A DNA stretch of 64,000 nucleotides from Rhizomys pruinosus. Lineage: Eukaryota; Chordata; Mammalia; Rodentia; Spalacidae. Of the stretch, positions 25,601-32,667 are shown piece by piece. The position numbers and the translations under genes are program-made. The stretch covers positions 1,258,661-1,322,660 of the forward strand of contig VZQC01013731.1 of the NCBI GenBank assembly GCA_009823505.1. Direction: 5' to 3'. The number at the start of each line of letters is the position of its first letter. Within the stretch, counting starts at the first letter, position 1. Under the pieces are notes generated by a model. The model worked only from the letters and a program-made list of their open reading frames with translations, searched no databases and was not told the DNA's origin.

Positions 25601-26137
25601 TGCCCTCTTCATTCATTGACTGGAGCTTTTTAATGTTTGTTTTTCCCCTCAGAGAAAACAGAAGCACCTGTACCCAAGAAAAGGCGCGAGGTGCTGCCTT
25701 TCGATGTGACTACCCCAAAGGAAGCTTGTGTCGCCAGCGCTACCGAGGAAGAAGTTTCTAGACTCCCACTTCAGAAACAGGAGAAAGAAACCTGTCTTCA
25801 TAATTTAAAAGAGAACAGTGTACAGTGGGAAAAAGGAGTTTCTTCTGACAGGGTCGTAGCTAGTCTCTCTCCTCCTAAGAATCTGCCCTCAGACACGATG
25901 CCAGAGAATGGAAAGAAAACTGTGAGGCTCATGGACTGTCCAGCCGAGACCCTACGGGAGCAGAGCCCGAACACCCCCAGCGCCTCCAGGTTAACTGGTG
26001 AATCGAGTCTTCAAACAGAAGTGAAAGAGGAGAAAGAAACCACCAGCAAATTGGAAAAAGAACCTTGTAAGAAATCTCACTCTATTATCTATGTATCTTC
26101 CAAATCCACCCCAGAGACCCAGTGCCCACAACAGTAA
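7070..26137 (+). CDS. Spdl1: Spindly, kinetochore dynein/dynactin adaptor: whole coding span (10 coding exons)
   Basis: Ten exons with consensus-type splice sites join in frame into 1806 nt, 601 residues plus stop; human Spindly is about 605 by my recollection. Most of the protein is predicted coiled coil. Visible landmarks: the CC1 box AAQYG at residues 22-26, which in dynein adaptors contacts the dynein light intermediate chain; the Spindly motif LFAEV at 254-258, which binds the dynactin pointed end; a basic PKKRR at 448-452; and the C-terminal CPQQ at 598-601, a farnesylation box needed for binding the RZZ complex at kinetochores. Known role: recruits dynein/dynactin to unattached kinetochores, supports chromosome alignment and strips checkpoint proteins after attachment. 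Exons: 7070-7225, 10093-10269, 12970-13158, 14317-14466, 14545-14643, 14724-14834, 16590-16730, 19055-19164, 19664-19851, 25653-26137. The last one carries an odd duplication, described separately. No frameshift or internal stop is present. Confidence 0.97.
7503..7695 (+). mobile_element. B1 SINE with (AG)n tail expansion
   Basis: Starts GCTGGCGTGGTTGCACACACC. The tail has expanded into about 25 AG units at 7641-7688. Confidence 0.9.
7930..8460. other. Intron 2 unique sequence
   Basis: A short C homopolymer lies at 7940-7950. No gene or clear repeat. Confidence 0.5.
8462..8567 (-). mobile_element. B1 SINE, partial
   Basis: Lacks the 3' part; runs from CACTATGTAGAACAGGCTGG to CACCACACCCAGC. 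Confidence 0.85.
8645..8868 (-). mobile_element. B2/B3-type SINE
   Basis: ATGTGTATGAATGTACTGTC to CTGTCTCTCCAGCC. Older form: GGAACTGGAATTAAAG without the duplicated block of the young copies. Confidence 0.9.
8880..9724. other. Intron 2 unique sequence
   Basis: Nothing recognised apart from a short CACA-rich stretch near 8920. Confidence 0.5.
9725..9945 (+). repeat. Old SINE-like remnant
   Basis: CTGGAGCTTGGCTTGCTGGTC and AGGCCATTGAGTGACACTGTC resemble the body of an old B-type SINE. Low certainty. Confidence 0.35.
10093..10269 (+). CDS. Spdl1: Spdl1 exon 3, residues 53-111
   Basis: It opens after TTTGTTTTCAG with NYEQEKYTLQREVELKSRML, the strongly conserved first coiled coil of Spindly, and ends QEVDDLKNK. 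177 nt, phase 0 at both ends. The donor is GTTTGG at 10270, a weak match to the consensus; frame and homology still place the boundary there. The region is the part of the first coiled coil expected to run along dynein/dynactin. Confidence 0.95.
10843..11036 (-). mobile_element. B2/B3-type SINE
   Basis: AATGTGTACTACCTTACATATG to CCCTCTCTCCAGCCCC; diverged. Confidence 0.85.
11335..11505 (-). mobile_element. B1 SINE
   Basis: Poly(T), GGTCTTTTCTAGACAGGG, to CTACCACGCCCGGCT. Confidence 0.9.
11550..11590. repeat. (TA)n microsatellite
   Basis: About ten TA units in a T-rich context. Confidence 0.85.
11606..11750 (-). mobile_element. B1 SINE
   Basis: GAGACAGGGTTAGTACCAGG to GCCACCACGCCCGGCTC, with a short deletion near the 3' end. 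Confidence 0.9.
11875..12040 (-). repeat. L1 3'-end-like repeat, copy 1
   Basis: Shares a CCCTTTCCATG/CCCCCACCCCA block and CTGCATCTTTTTCT with 13500-13665. Orientation inferred from the T-rich start of the other copy. Confidence 0.4.
12466..12790 (+). repeat. ID-like tRNA-SINE split by a B2 insertion
   Basis: GGATGTAGCTCAGTGATAGT at 12470-12490 and CTAGCAAACTCAAGACCC with TTCAGTCCCCAACACC at 12741-12781 are the two halves of an ID-type element interrupted by the B2 at 12492-12722. Confidence 0.55.
12492..12722 (-). mobile_element. B2/B3-type SINE
   Basis: ATGTTTATGAGTATTTTGTC to CATGTCTCCAGCCCC, inserted in the ID-like element. Confidence 0.85.
12970..13158 (+). CDS. Spdl1: Spdl1 exon 4, residues 112-174
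   Basis: It begins right after TTACATTAG with LEKLKVELDEARLSEKQLKH and ends MEMENVK before the donor GTAATT. 189 nt, phase 0 at both ends. Coiled coil throughout. The stretch around residues 152-166 (ECVHNSTSSEVLQIE) departs most from the human protein as I remember it, and may be two residues shorter. Confidence 0.95.
13213..13462 (-). mobile_element. Young B2-type SINE
   Basis: Near-consensus copy 55 bases downstream of Spdl1 exon 4: TGCATGCAGGTCTGTGCACC to CCATCTCTCCAGCCCCC. It has the internal duplication (GGAACTGGAGTT/GGAATTGGAGTT type) that marks the young subfamily. Confidence 0.95.
13498..13668 (-). repeat. L1 3'-end-like repeat, copy 2
   Basis: T-rich start with ATATTTTTATTGAAG, then the CCCTTTCCGTGCCCCCCACC block shared with 11875-12040. 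Confidence 0.4.
14317..14466 (+). CDS. Spdl1: Spdl1 exon 5, residues 175-224
   Basis: It begins after TGTTGAACAG with NRLREEVNELQYRQEQLE, continues through an acidic and basic KGEKEEREKEA stretch and ends SYFNALE before the donor GTATGA. 150 nt, phase 0. Only 78 bases of intron separate it from exon 6, so exons 5, 6 and 7 form a tight cluster. Confidence 0.95.
14545..14643 (+). CDS. Spdl1: Spdl1 exon 6, residues 225-257
   Basis: The acceptor is TTTTGCCTCCAG. It encodes KARIENQDLQVQL and then the break in the coiled coil, DPNSKGNSLFAE. The last four residues begin the Spindly motif (LFAEV), whose valine is the first codon of exon 7, so the dynactin-binding motif is split by a phase-0 intron. 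Donor GTACTT at 14644. 99 nt. Confidence 0.95.
14724..14834 (+). CDS. Spdl1: Spdl1 exon 7, residues 258-294
   Basis: It begins after TATTTTCCAG with VEDRRAAMERQLNLMKVKYQ, completing the Spindly motif and starting the second coiled coil, and ends EQMIRMK before the donor GTACAA. 111 nt, phase 0. The preceding intron is only 80 bp. Confidence 0.95.
14993..15150 (+). mobile_element. B1 SINE
   Basis: GAGCTGGATGTGGCAGTGTATG to TTGTCTCAAAAAGACAAAAAG. Confidence 0.9.
15151..15978. other. Intron 7 unique sequence
   Basis: Nothing recognised. Confidence 0.5.
15980..16186 (+). mobile_element. B2/B3-type SINE
   Basis: GGGGGCTAGAGAGATGGCTCA to AAAATAAAATATA; followed head-to-tail by another copy. Confidence 0.9.
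16187..16405 (+). mobile_element. B2/B3-type SINE
   Basis: GGGGCTGGAGAGATCACTCAG to an AATAAAATATTTTTAAAAA tail. About 185 bases upstream of exon 8. Confidence 0.9.
16590..16730 (+). CDS. Spdl1: Spdl1 exon 8, residues 295-341
   Basis: It opens after TCTCCTCACAG with VQIATLLRMRGSQTEFEQQE, a near-invariant segment of Spindly, and ends LLGEISSLKTFK before the donor GTATAC. 141 nt, phase 0. Second coiled coil. Two head-to-tail B2 SINEs lie just upstream in the intron. Confidence 0.95.
16830..16878. repeat. 24-bp direct duplication
   Basis: TTTCAGTACTAATTGACTCA and the following four bases (GTGA) occur twice back to back, 100 bases after exon 8. Confidence 0.9.
17326..17425 (-). mobile_element. 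B1 SINE, old fragment
   Basis: AGCCTAGGCTGGCCTGGAACTC to AGCATATCCAGC. Confidence 0.6.
17490..18780 (-). mobile_element. Old L1 remnants, antisense
   Basis: TGTTCTATTGGTCTGCCTGTA and the text after it match the reverse complement of the L1 3' region as I know it. Too decayed for coding. Boundaries approximate; the upstream half is uncertain. Confidence 0.5.
19055..19164 (+). CDS. Spdl1: Spdl1 exon 9, residues 342-377 plus two bases
   Basis: The acceptor is TTATTTCATTAG and the donor GTAAGT, a perfect match. It encodes NLYESMDSKPSTSANSCVVE and then DSSYYADLLQLKLDKL, a Ser/Thr-rich linker followed by renewed coiled coil. 110 nt; it ends in phase 2, with AA joined to the C that opens exon 10 to make Asn378. 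Confidence 0.95.
19664..19851 (+). CDS. Spdl1: Spdl1 exon 10, residues 378-440 plus one base
   Basis: It opens after GATATTGTAG. It encodes SIQRMKALLESQRALDIERK and later NMKLRAKLDELKLKYEPE, the end of the last long coiled coil. 188 nt; it ends GAG G before the donor GTGCGT, and that G joins AG of exon 11 to make Glu441. The 5.8 kb intron that follows holds an old antisense L1 and a minisatellite. Confidence 0.95.
20135..20260 (-). mobile_element. B1 SINE, old and degraded
   Basis: GAGAAAGGATCTCACTGTTC to ATTACTGTGCCCAGCCC. Confidence 0.6.
20590..22600 (-). mobile_element. Old L1, antisense, in Spdl1 intron 10
   Basis: Several blocks read as the reverse complement of L1 ORF2/3' UTR: GGGTTTGCATTTCCCTAGTA near 20994, CTCAGCACCGTTCAGTGAAG near 21564, and TTTGCATTTAAAGCAG near 22311. 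A (TG)n tract sits at 20799-20813. No intact ORF. Confidence 0.6.
22901..23079. repeat. Minisatellite, about 36-38 bp unit x 5
   Basis: Five units built on TTTGGTGAGAAGGCTGCTG plus CTGCAGCTGCACTG, with unit lengths of about 38, 38, 31, 36 and 36. The short unit lacks the CTGCTG step. Both strands stay open for much of it, which explains the Ser/Cys-rich frames there. Confidence 0.9.
23080..25240. other. Intron 10 remainder
   Basis: No gene. A short G run lies at 23826-23835. A CTCF-like CCACTAGGGGGAAG is at 24430-24443. The rest is not recognised. Confidence 0.5.
24430..24443 (+). promoter_or_regulatory. CTCF-like motif, partial
   Basis: CCACTAGGGGGAAG agrees with the CTCF core for its first eleven bases and then departs. 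It faces the minus-strand motif at 32856. Confidence 0.3.
25245..25328 (+). repeat. ID-like tRNA-SINE fragment
   Basis: GGCTGGGGCTGGTGCAGGGA, CAGTGGTAGAGTGTG and CCCCAGCAACATGG recall a degraded ID element. Confidence 0.45.
25653..26137 (+). CDS. Spdl1: Spdl1 exon 11, residues 441-601 and stop (fused to an exon-12-like segment)
   Basis: The acceptor TTTTTCCCCTCAG leads into EKTEAPVPKKRREVLPFD. This is the disordered, Ser/Lys-rich tail of Spindly, ending KSTPETQCPQQ and TAA at 26135. CPQQ is the farnesylation box. From 25990 (GTTAACTGG) on, the exon is identical to 32668-32815 downstream, which suggests that 25653-25989 is the original exon 11 and that the last 148 coding bases were added as a spliced cDNA copy. 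The reading frame is intact, so the normal C terminus can be made without any further splicing. Confidence 0.9.
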
Positions 26138-26214
26138 TGAGACCCACATGGACTTGGGGCTTAGTGAAGAAAAAAATAAATAAATAAATAAAAAATAATA
26201 AAAATAGGAATCAT
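25988..26214 (+). repeat. Cross-matching terminal segment with A-rich tail (probable cDNA patch of Spdl1)
   Basis: Positions 25988-26170 match 32666-32848 over 183 bp with a single difference (A at 26146, G at 32824). The match starts at an AG shared by the upstream exon end (CTCCAG) and the downstream acceptor (CTTGTAG), as expected if one copy is spliced. At 26170 the copies part: here an A-rich run of AATAAA-type units follows to about 26208, while downstream gives unique 3' UTR-like sequence. This fits retroposition or cDNA-templated repair. The AATAAA units, first at 26175-26180, could also act as poly(A) signals. Confidence 0.75.
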
Positions 26215-26565
26215 ATTTGGATGCAGTTCAATTTACTGAAAATTGAATTTGTAAAGTATTGATTCCCCTAATAGAATTTATCTACTTTATACACGCAAAT
26301 AGTAAGATTTTAGACTAAAATTTGATTTCATAAACTTGGCAAGTTCCACATAGATTTAGGCAACTAATCTTTTGGTAAATAAAAGTTTTCCATTTTTTTT
26401 TCAAGTTTTGTGCATTTCAGAAATGTTACACCAAATTTCACTGGCTATGCATTTTCTAGTGTAGTAAAAATTTATAAAATCTAACAAAATTAGATATAAT
26501 GATAAACTTTAGAATATTTTTTACATATTTTTACATTTTATCTGCTTCAATATATTTTAATGGCT
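26215..26565. other. AT-rich sequence after the terminal patch
   Basis: Very AT-rich unique DNA. It is intron 11 if 32668 is the real last exon, otherwise 3' flank. I see no good GT donor in the first 100 bases. Confidence 0.4.
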
Positions 26566-26574
26566 TTTTGAGAT

Positions 26575-26965
26575 ATAATGGGCATCTCTTATGGATTGGA
26601 TATAAAGTGTTCCCAAAAGGCTAAAGCATTGGAGGATTGGTACTGATGCAAGCAATATTCTGATGTGGAACTTTTAGGAAGTGACTGGATATTGAGGCCT
26701 TTCCTTTGAACAATGGATACATTCATAATAAGGTGGCATTATTGAGAGGTAGTAGGAAGGAGGAGGTGGGATCTAATTGTAGGTAGTTGTAGGTAGTGGG
26801 TCACTAGGAGCTTTGGAAGACAATCCTTTTAAACAGTCCTTTTCTATCTCTGCTTCTGCCCAACATGAGGTGAAAACCTTGGTTCAACCACACCTTCCCA
26901 TCATGAAATTCTGCCTCACCACCCTCCAGAAACAGAAACCAATTGACAAGACACATCTTGCCTGG
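26575..26965 (+). repeat. MaLR-like LTR remnant
   Basis: TGGATTGGATATAAAGTGTTCC, later GGAGGAGGTGGGATCTAATTG and TCTGCCTCACCACCC resemble an old MLT/MST-type LTR of the MaLR group. Confidence 0.4.
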
Positions 26966-27477
26966 AAGCTTGGTAAGTATTGTAGCATGCCGGGTCCACA
27001 GGTAAATAAAACTATTAATGATTATGACTCATTTCCCCTAGCAGCCTGCATAGCCCCTTCTGGCATGGTGAAAAGTTAGCCAGCAGGGAGGAAGCTTCCA
27101 GCTCAGTTCCAGCTTCCTGCAACCAAAGTCTGTTGTGCCTTCAGTAATAAGATTTTACCAACTGTTTCTGATGAGTGACCAAAAGCAGTAGCAATATTCT
27201 GTATTGTTTGAGGTTCCTAGGGGTAACTTATCAATAAGCAACTCGGGTATCCCTCCCACTCTTTATGCAGAGAGTTACATTCTCTCATGCCAGAAATTTC
27301 TTTGTTGAAAAAATGCTCTTCTGAGTAGTCTACCTGATATTTTATGAAGCTTATTATCTTAACTGCTGCTTTGTATCTGCCTCAGAGTTCCAAGCCAGTA
27401 TCAGTAGAATAATTCTAGTCTTAGACTGGTTGCCTCTAGCCTTCCATTAGACCACAGGGAAAGTAAAGATTTCCTAA

Positions 27478-27790
27478 AGTAGGACTTGAGTGCACAGAGC
27501 TTCGATCAGGGATTTCCCAGGACCACATGAAGCACAGGTAGGAGCCAAGCACTTCAGCCAGGCAGATTGTTGGATAATCCTGTCTCTGGCTGGTTGGATA
27601 ATTGTCTCATTGGTTTGATTAAATCAATGTCTTGTGTGGCTGTGGGGGCAGAGTTGTCCGGCTAGCTAGTATAAAAGGTAGGCCTGTTGCCATTGTGAGA
27701 CTTGAGTGCACAGAGCTTAGATCAGGGATTTCCCAGGACCACCTGAAGCACAGAGTACCAGGGCATGGGCTGAACAGGCATATTCCCAAC
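27478..27790 (+). mobile_element. L1 5' UTR with two monomer-like repeats
   Basis: A block starting GACTTGAGTGCACAGAGCTT occurs at 27484 and again at 27700, about 216 bases apart, as in rodent L1 promoters built from tandem monomers. A TATAAAAGG lies at 27670. Fused downstream to L1 coding fragments. Confidence 0.6.
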
Positions 27791-30232
27791 AACAACAACA
27801 ACCAGAATTTCTGAGAGAGTGTCCAAGTGGATTCTTTGGAGAACCTTCAGAACAGAAAGGGAAGAGTGAATTAGACTTCCAATAGAAAGACTAAAACTTA
27901 CACAAGTCAACACTCCATAAGCAAGGAGAAAAACAAATCAAACAAACAAACAAACAATGAAGGCATCTGAAGGAGGCAAGCAAAGCAAGACTTCAACACA
28001 GTGAAGAGGCATTTGGGATTCTCATTGGAATACAGGCAAAGAGAAAACTACATGCCAGGGACACAACAAAGGGACAACATGTGAAAGGTGCAGGATAATT
28101 CCACACCAAGCTCTACCAACCCTGTGGGAGATTCCTACAGTGGGATCCCCCTGGGCATGGTTCAGGACACAGATCTTAGAGGAACAATTTCAGACACACT
28201 CATAGTAGGGGACTTCAATACCCCACTGAGCCCTTTGGGCAGGTCAACCAGACAAAGAATAAACAGAGAGATATCTTAACTGAATGACACGATACACCAA
28301 ATGGACCTCACAGACATCTACAGAATATTCCACCCTACTACCAGAGAATACACTTTCTACTCAGCACCCCACAGAACATTCTCCAAAATCGACCACATAC
28401 TGGGACACAGAAGGAACCTCCACAAATAAAAAAAAAAAAAAGATTGAAATAATTTCATGCATTCTATCAGACCACAGTTCAATAAAGTTCATTATCAGTA
28501 TCAGGATAAGACCTACTATCTAAAAGAACACATGGAGATAAACAACACACTCTTGAATAATGAATGGGTCAAGGAAGAAATAAAGAAAGAAATAAAAGCA
28601 TTCCTAGAACTGAATGACAATGATAATACAACACAACAAAACATATGGGATACTTTAAAAGCAGCCCTAAGAGGTAAGTTTATAGGCCTGGGCGCTTATA
28701 TCAGAAAAACAGAAAGAGCACAAGTGAACAATCTAACACTGCAGCTAAAAACACTTGACAGACAACAACAGATGAACCTTAAATGCAACAGACAGGAAGA
28801 AATAAAATCAGACCAGAAATCAATGAAATAGAAACAAAGAAAACAATACAAAAAAAACCAATGAATCCAAAAGTTGTTTCTTTGCGAGAATAAACAAGAT
28901 AGGCAGACCTCTATGCCACTTAACCAAAAGAAAGAACAACTCCAAATCAATAGAATCCATGATGAAAGGGGAACTATCACAACAGACAATGAAAAGATCC
29001 AGACAATCATATGGGAATATTTCAAAGACCTATACTCTACTAAGTTTGAAAACCTAGGAGAAATTGATGAATATCTGAAATCCTGGGAATCACCAAAGCT
29101 CAACCAAGAAGAGATCGACAGCTTAAACAGACCCATAATATATAAAGAAATTGAAGATGTAATCAGAAACCTCCCAACTAAAGAAAGCCCAGGCCGAGGT
29201 ACTTTCAGGGCAGAATTCTATAAAACATTTCAAAAAGACTTACAACCATTATTACTCAAATTGTTCGGAAGGATACAGAGGGAATTCTCCCAAATTCCTT
29301 CTATGAAGCCAGCATCACTCTAATACCAAAACCAGGCAAAGATATAACAAAAGAGGAGAACTATAGACACATCTCATTAATAAACACAAATGCAAAAATT
29401 CTCAACAAAATACTTGCAAACCAGATACAGACCCACATCAAGAAGATCATCCATCATGACTAAGTTGGATTCATACCAGCGATGCAGAGATGGTCCAACA
29501 TATGAACATCAATAAATTTCATAAAACATAAATGGACTGAAAGACAAAAACAACACAATCATCTCAATTGATGCAGAAAAATCCTTTGACAAAATCCAGC
29601 ATCCCTTCATGGTTAAAGTCCTAGAGAGAATTGGATTGGAGGGACCATTCTTCATTGTAATCAAAGCCATATACAGGAAACCCACAGCCAAAGAAGCAAC
29701 GAAAGCATTCCCTTTAAAGGTAGGAACTCGGCAAGGCTGCTCAGGAAATTAAAGGAGTACTAATTGGAAAAGAGGAAGTCAAACTATCCCTTTTTGCTGC
29801 TGATATGATTGTTTACTTAAGGGATGCTACAAACTCCACCAGAAAACTAGACATGTTTAAGATTTGGTAAAGTGGCAGGATACAAAATTAACATAGAAAA
29901 ATCAGTAGCCTTTCTTTACACCAACAACAAGTAACTGAAGAAGGAATTCAAGGAGACCTTCCCTCTCACAATAGCAAAAACAATAAAATACCTAGGAACA
30001 AACCTAAGCAAAGACACCAAAAATCTCTACAGAAAAAAATTTAAACCCCTGAAAAAGGAAATTGAATAAGACATCAGAAGATGGAAAACCTCCCATGCTC
30101 ATGGTTTGGGGAAATTAATATAGTAAAAATGTCCATTCTACCCAAACTCTTGTACAGATTTAATGCAATCCCAATTAAAATCCCCAAAAGTTTCTACACG
30201 GGCTTGGAAAAAAAGTCATTAATTTCATTTGG
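27791..30232 (+). mobile_element. L1, internally deleted, with broken ORF2
   Basis: After a short ORF1-like lead (to about 28080) the sequence jumps into ORF2. Endonuclease C-terminal text (VGDFNTPLSPLG at about 28206) is followed by linker and reverse-transcriptase fragments, including NLPTKESPG near 29170. Several frameshifts and stops break it. It stops in mid-RT at 30232, before an N and a G run. A dead element. Confidence 0.85.
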
Positions 30233-30240
30233 NGGGGGGG
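30233..30240. other. Ambiguous base and G homopolymer
   Basis: One N followed by a short run of G at the abrupt L1 end; probably an unresolved sequencing position. Confidence 0.8.
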
Positions 30241-30477
30241 CTTGTATGTTCAATCAAGTTGATCAAATGAGTGTCCAGTCTATTTTGTTGTAGTTTCACC
30301 ATTAACCCCAATCGAAGTCTACAGCTCTTTAAGTATAACTCTTCCAAGCTCCACAGCAACAAGCTCTAAGCATTCAATGACTTTTCTAGCCAAAAGTTCC
30401 AGATGCTTCCATAGTCCTCCCTGAAACACCAAGGTCAGGTCTATTACATCAGTGCCCCATGATCTTGATACCAGTTT

Positions 30478-30935
30478 CTCTTCTAGTTTGCTTCTCCATT
30501 GCTATGACAAAACACTGACCAAAACCAACTTTTGGGGTGGAGAGGGTTTATATAGGATTGAAGGAGCCACAGCCGGGGGCTTGTGTCCACTGCACTGGCC
30601 TGTGGCCATGTCTGTAGGACATTTTCTTGATTGCTGAGTGATATGGGAGAGCTCAGCCCACTGTGGGCAGTGCCGCCCACTGTGGGCAGTGCCACCCCTG
30701 GGCAGGTGGTCCTGTGTTGTAAAAGAAAGCAGTTGAGCCAGGGGAGCAAGCCGGTAAGCAGCATTCCTCCATAGCTTGTGCTTCAGCTCCTGCCTCCAGG
30801 TTCCTGCCCTGAGTTCCTATCTAGGGCTCCCTCAGTGATGAACTGTCACCTGGGAGATGTAAGGTAAATAAACCCTTTCTTTCCTCCTTGAGTTGTTCTG
30901 TTTTGTCACAGCAATGGAAAGCAAACTAGAACAGT
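30478..30935 (+). repeat. Rodent medium-reiteration repeat
   Basis: Starts TCTTCTAGTTTGCTTCTCC and contains GACATTTTCTTGATTGCTGA, CAGCATTCCTCC and CCCTCAGTGATGAACTG, shared with 38190-38545. A 21-bp CCGCCCACTGTGGGCAGTG-type step is tandemly doubled near 30660. Family not named. Confidence 0.6.
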
Positions 30936-30996
30936 TCTGAAATGAATTCAGTGGGTCATGCTTGTTCTGTGTGAAATCTGATGAGTTTTTCTTGAG

Positions 30997-31764
30997 GTAG
31001 ATTTCTGTAATTGACACCGTACACCTTGCTGTCTACGTTGTCTTCATGTAGATCTCTGTAATTGACACCGTACACCTCGCTGTCTACGTTGTCTTCATGT
31101 AGATCTCTGTAACTGACACCATACACCTCGCTGTATACGTTGTCTTCATGTAGATCTCTGTAATTGACACCGTACACCTCGCTGTCTACGTTGTCTTCAT
31201 GTAGATCTCTGTAATTGACACTGTACACCTCACTGTCTACGTTGTCTTTATGTAGATTTCTGTAATTGACACTGTACACCTCGCTGTCTTCATGTAGATC
31301 TCTGTAATTGACACCATACTCCTCGCTGTCTACATTGTCTTCATGTAGATCTCTGTAATTGACACCATACACCTTGCTGTCTACGTTGTCTTCATGTAGA
31401 TTTCTGTAATTGACACTGTACACCTTGCTGTCTACGTTGTCTTCATGTAGATCTCTGTAATTGACACCGTACACCTCGCTGTCTATGTTGTCTTCATGTA
31501 CATCTCTGTAATTGACACCATACACCTCACTGTCTTCATGTAGATTTCTTTTTTTTTTTTTTTGGTCTTTTCTGTAATTGACACCGTAGACCTCGCTGTC
31601 TGCGTTGTCTTCATGTAGATTGCTGTAATTGACACCGTACTCGCTGTCTACGTTGTCTTCATGTAGATCTCTGTAATTGGCACCATACACCTCGCTGTCT
31701 ACGTTGTCTTCATGTAGATCTCTGTAATTGACACCATACACCTCGCTGTCTACGTTGTCTTCAT
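30997..31764. repeat. 51-bp minisatellite, 15 units
   Basis: Units of GTAGATCTCTGTAATTGACA plus CCGTACACCTCGCTGTCTAC plus GTTGTCTTCAT, fifteen in number. Units differ by substitutions and by indels of 3, 9 and 9 bases, plus one insertion of about 24 bases. Because 51 is a multiple of 3, the minus strand stays open throughout. Confidence 0.95.
31548..31573 (-). mobile_element. B1 tail micro-insertion inside the minisatellite
   Basis: A T run followed by GGTCTTTT interrupts one unit (GTAGATTTC / CTGTAATTG). This is the 3' tail signature of the local B1 family without any B1 body. Confidence 0.6.
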
Positions 31765-31849
31765 TTCTCTTTCTGCCCTTTGTTGCTTGAAAAACATTAC
31801 ATAAATGTATGTAGCTAATTGACTCAGATTGCACATTGGCAAAAAAATA

Positions 31850-31978
31850 TTTAAGACAGGGTCTCACTATAGCCCTGGCTGTCCTGTAACTCACTATGTA
31901 GATTAGGCTGGCCTCCAACTCAGAGATCTGCCACCTAGATGCTGAGATCAAAGGCATGTACCGTAACCAAGCCCAGCC
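31850..31978 (-). mobile_element. B1 SINE
   Basis: AAGACAGGGTCTCACTATAG to AACCAAGCCCAGCC; diverged. Confidence 0.85.
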
Positions 31979-32660
31979 ACGCTGGAAAATTTTTACCTGC
32001 TAGTTAAATAAAAATAAGGAAAATACCACAGAACATTTGTTTTTGTGTTCGGATTCATCTCCTAACTTAAATGCTTAAATGACTTGGACTTGAAATTTGA
32101 GGATGACTTGTCACAGTGAAGATGGGTTTTGTTGAGAACTAGAACACTGCATGCTTTGGAATCTCTGTAGACTGTTTGAAATGTCTTGTGCACTATTTAT
32201 TTTTCTTTAATTACTGTTCCCCCAATAGAAGGTCAATTTGAAGGTTCCTTTTGTTTGCTTTATTTCTCTGTTATCTTTGTGTGACATCTGTCTGTCAGTC
32301 TGGGATTCTATGTTTAGCTTGTGCCTTAGCCTTTTGCATGTAATATCAACCTTAAAATAGTGCTTTAGCATTTTGATTTTTGTACCATGTGTTCTTGTGA
32401 TTTTATTTAATACTTATAAAGTGTTGCTGGTCCTTTTTATCAGCTTTAAAGATATTTATTAGACATTAAAAATTAATCCTGTTGATATATAAAAATTCTT
32501 TAGACAAGACAACCATTTGGTATTCATGATGGTATTGGAGTCTGTTATAGTTTTGTTCCTCTTCTACATAAAACAAAATGATAACTCATTGGATGCTCAC
32601 TCTACTAGAGGTTGATTTATTTTCTTAACCACCTTTGAATTCAAAGTGGATACTTTAATG
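31979..32660. other. AT-rich unique sequence before the candidate exon 12
   Basis: No SINE and no recognised gene. Confidence 0.4.
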
Positions 32661-32667
32661 CTTGTAG

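Larger units (their letters stand above)
30956..31957 (-). other. Open frame of 333 codons across the 51-bp minisatellite
   Basis: The minus strand reads fifteen copies of a 17-residue acidic motif, EDNVDSEVYGVNYRDLH with variants, from an ATG that lies inside a B1 SINE. All four indels keep frame. No known protein is recognised, no promoter or splice context is visible, and the start is SINE-derived. Most likely a by-product of the repeat; reported because it is long and frame-preserving. Confidence 0.2.

Noticed and set aside
28874..29323. 149-codon frame with reverse-transcriptase similarity
   Set aside because: It is a piece of a dead L1 ORF2, not a host gene; neighbouring frames continue the same element with frameshifts.
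30997..31764. Regular repeats that might suggest a CRISPR array
   Set aside because: Units are contiguous with no unique spacers, in a rodent genome. It is a minisatellite.
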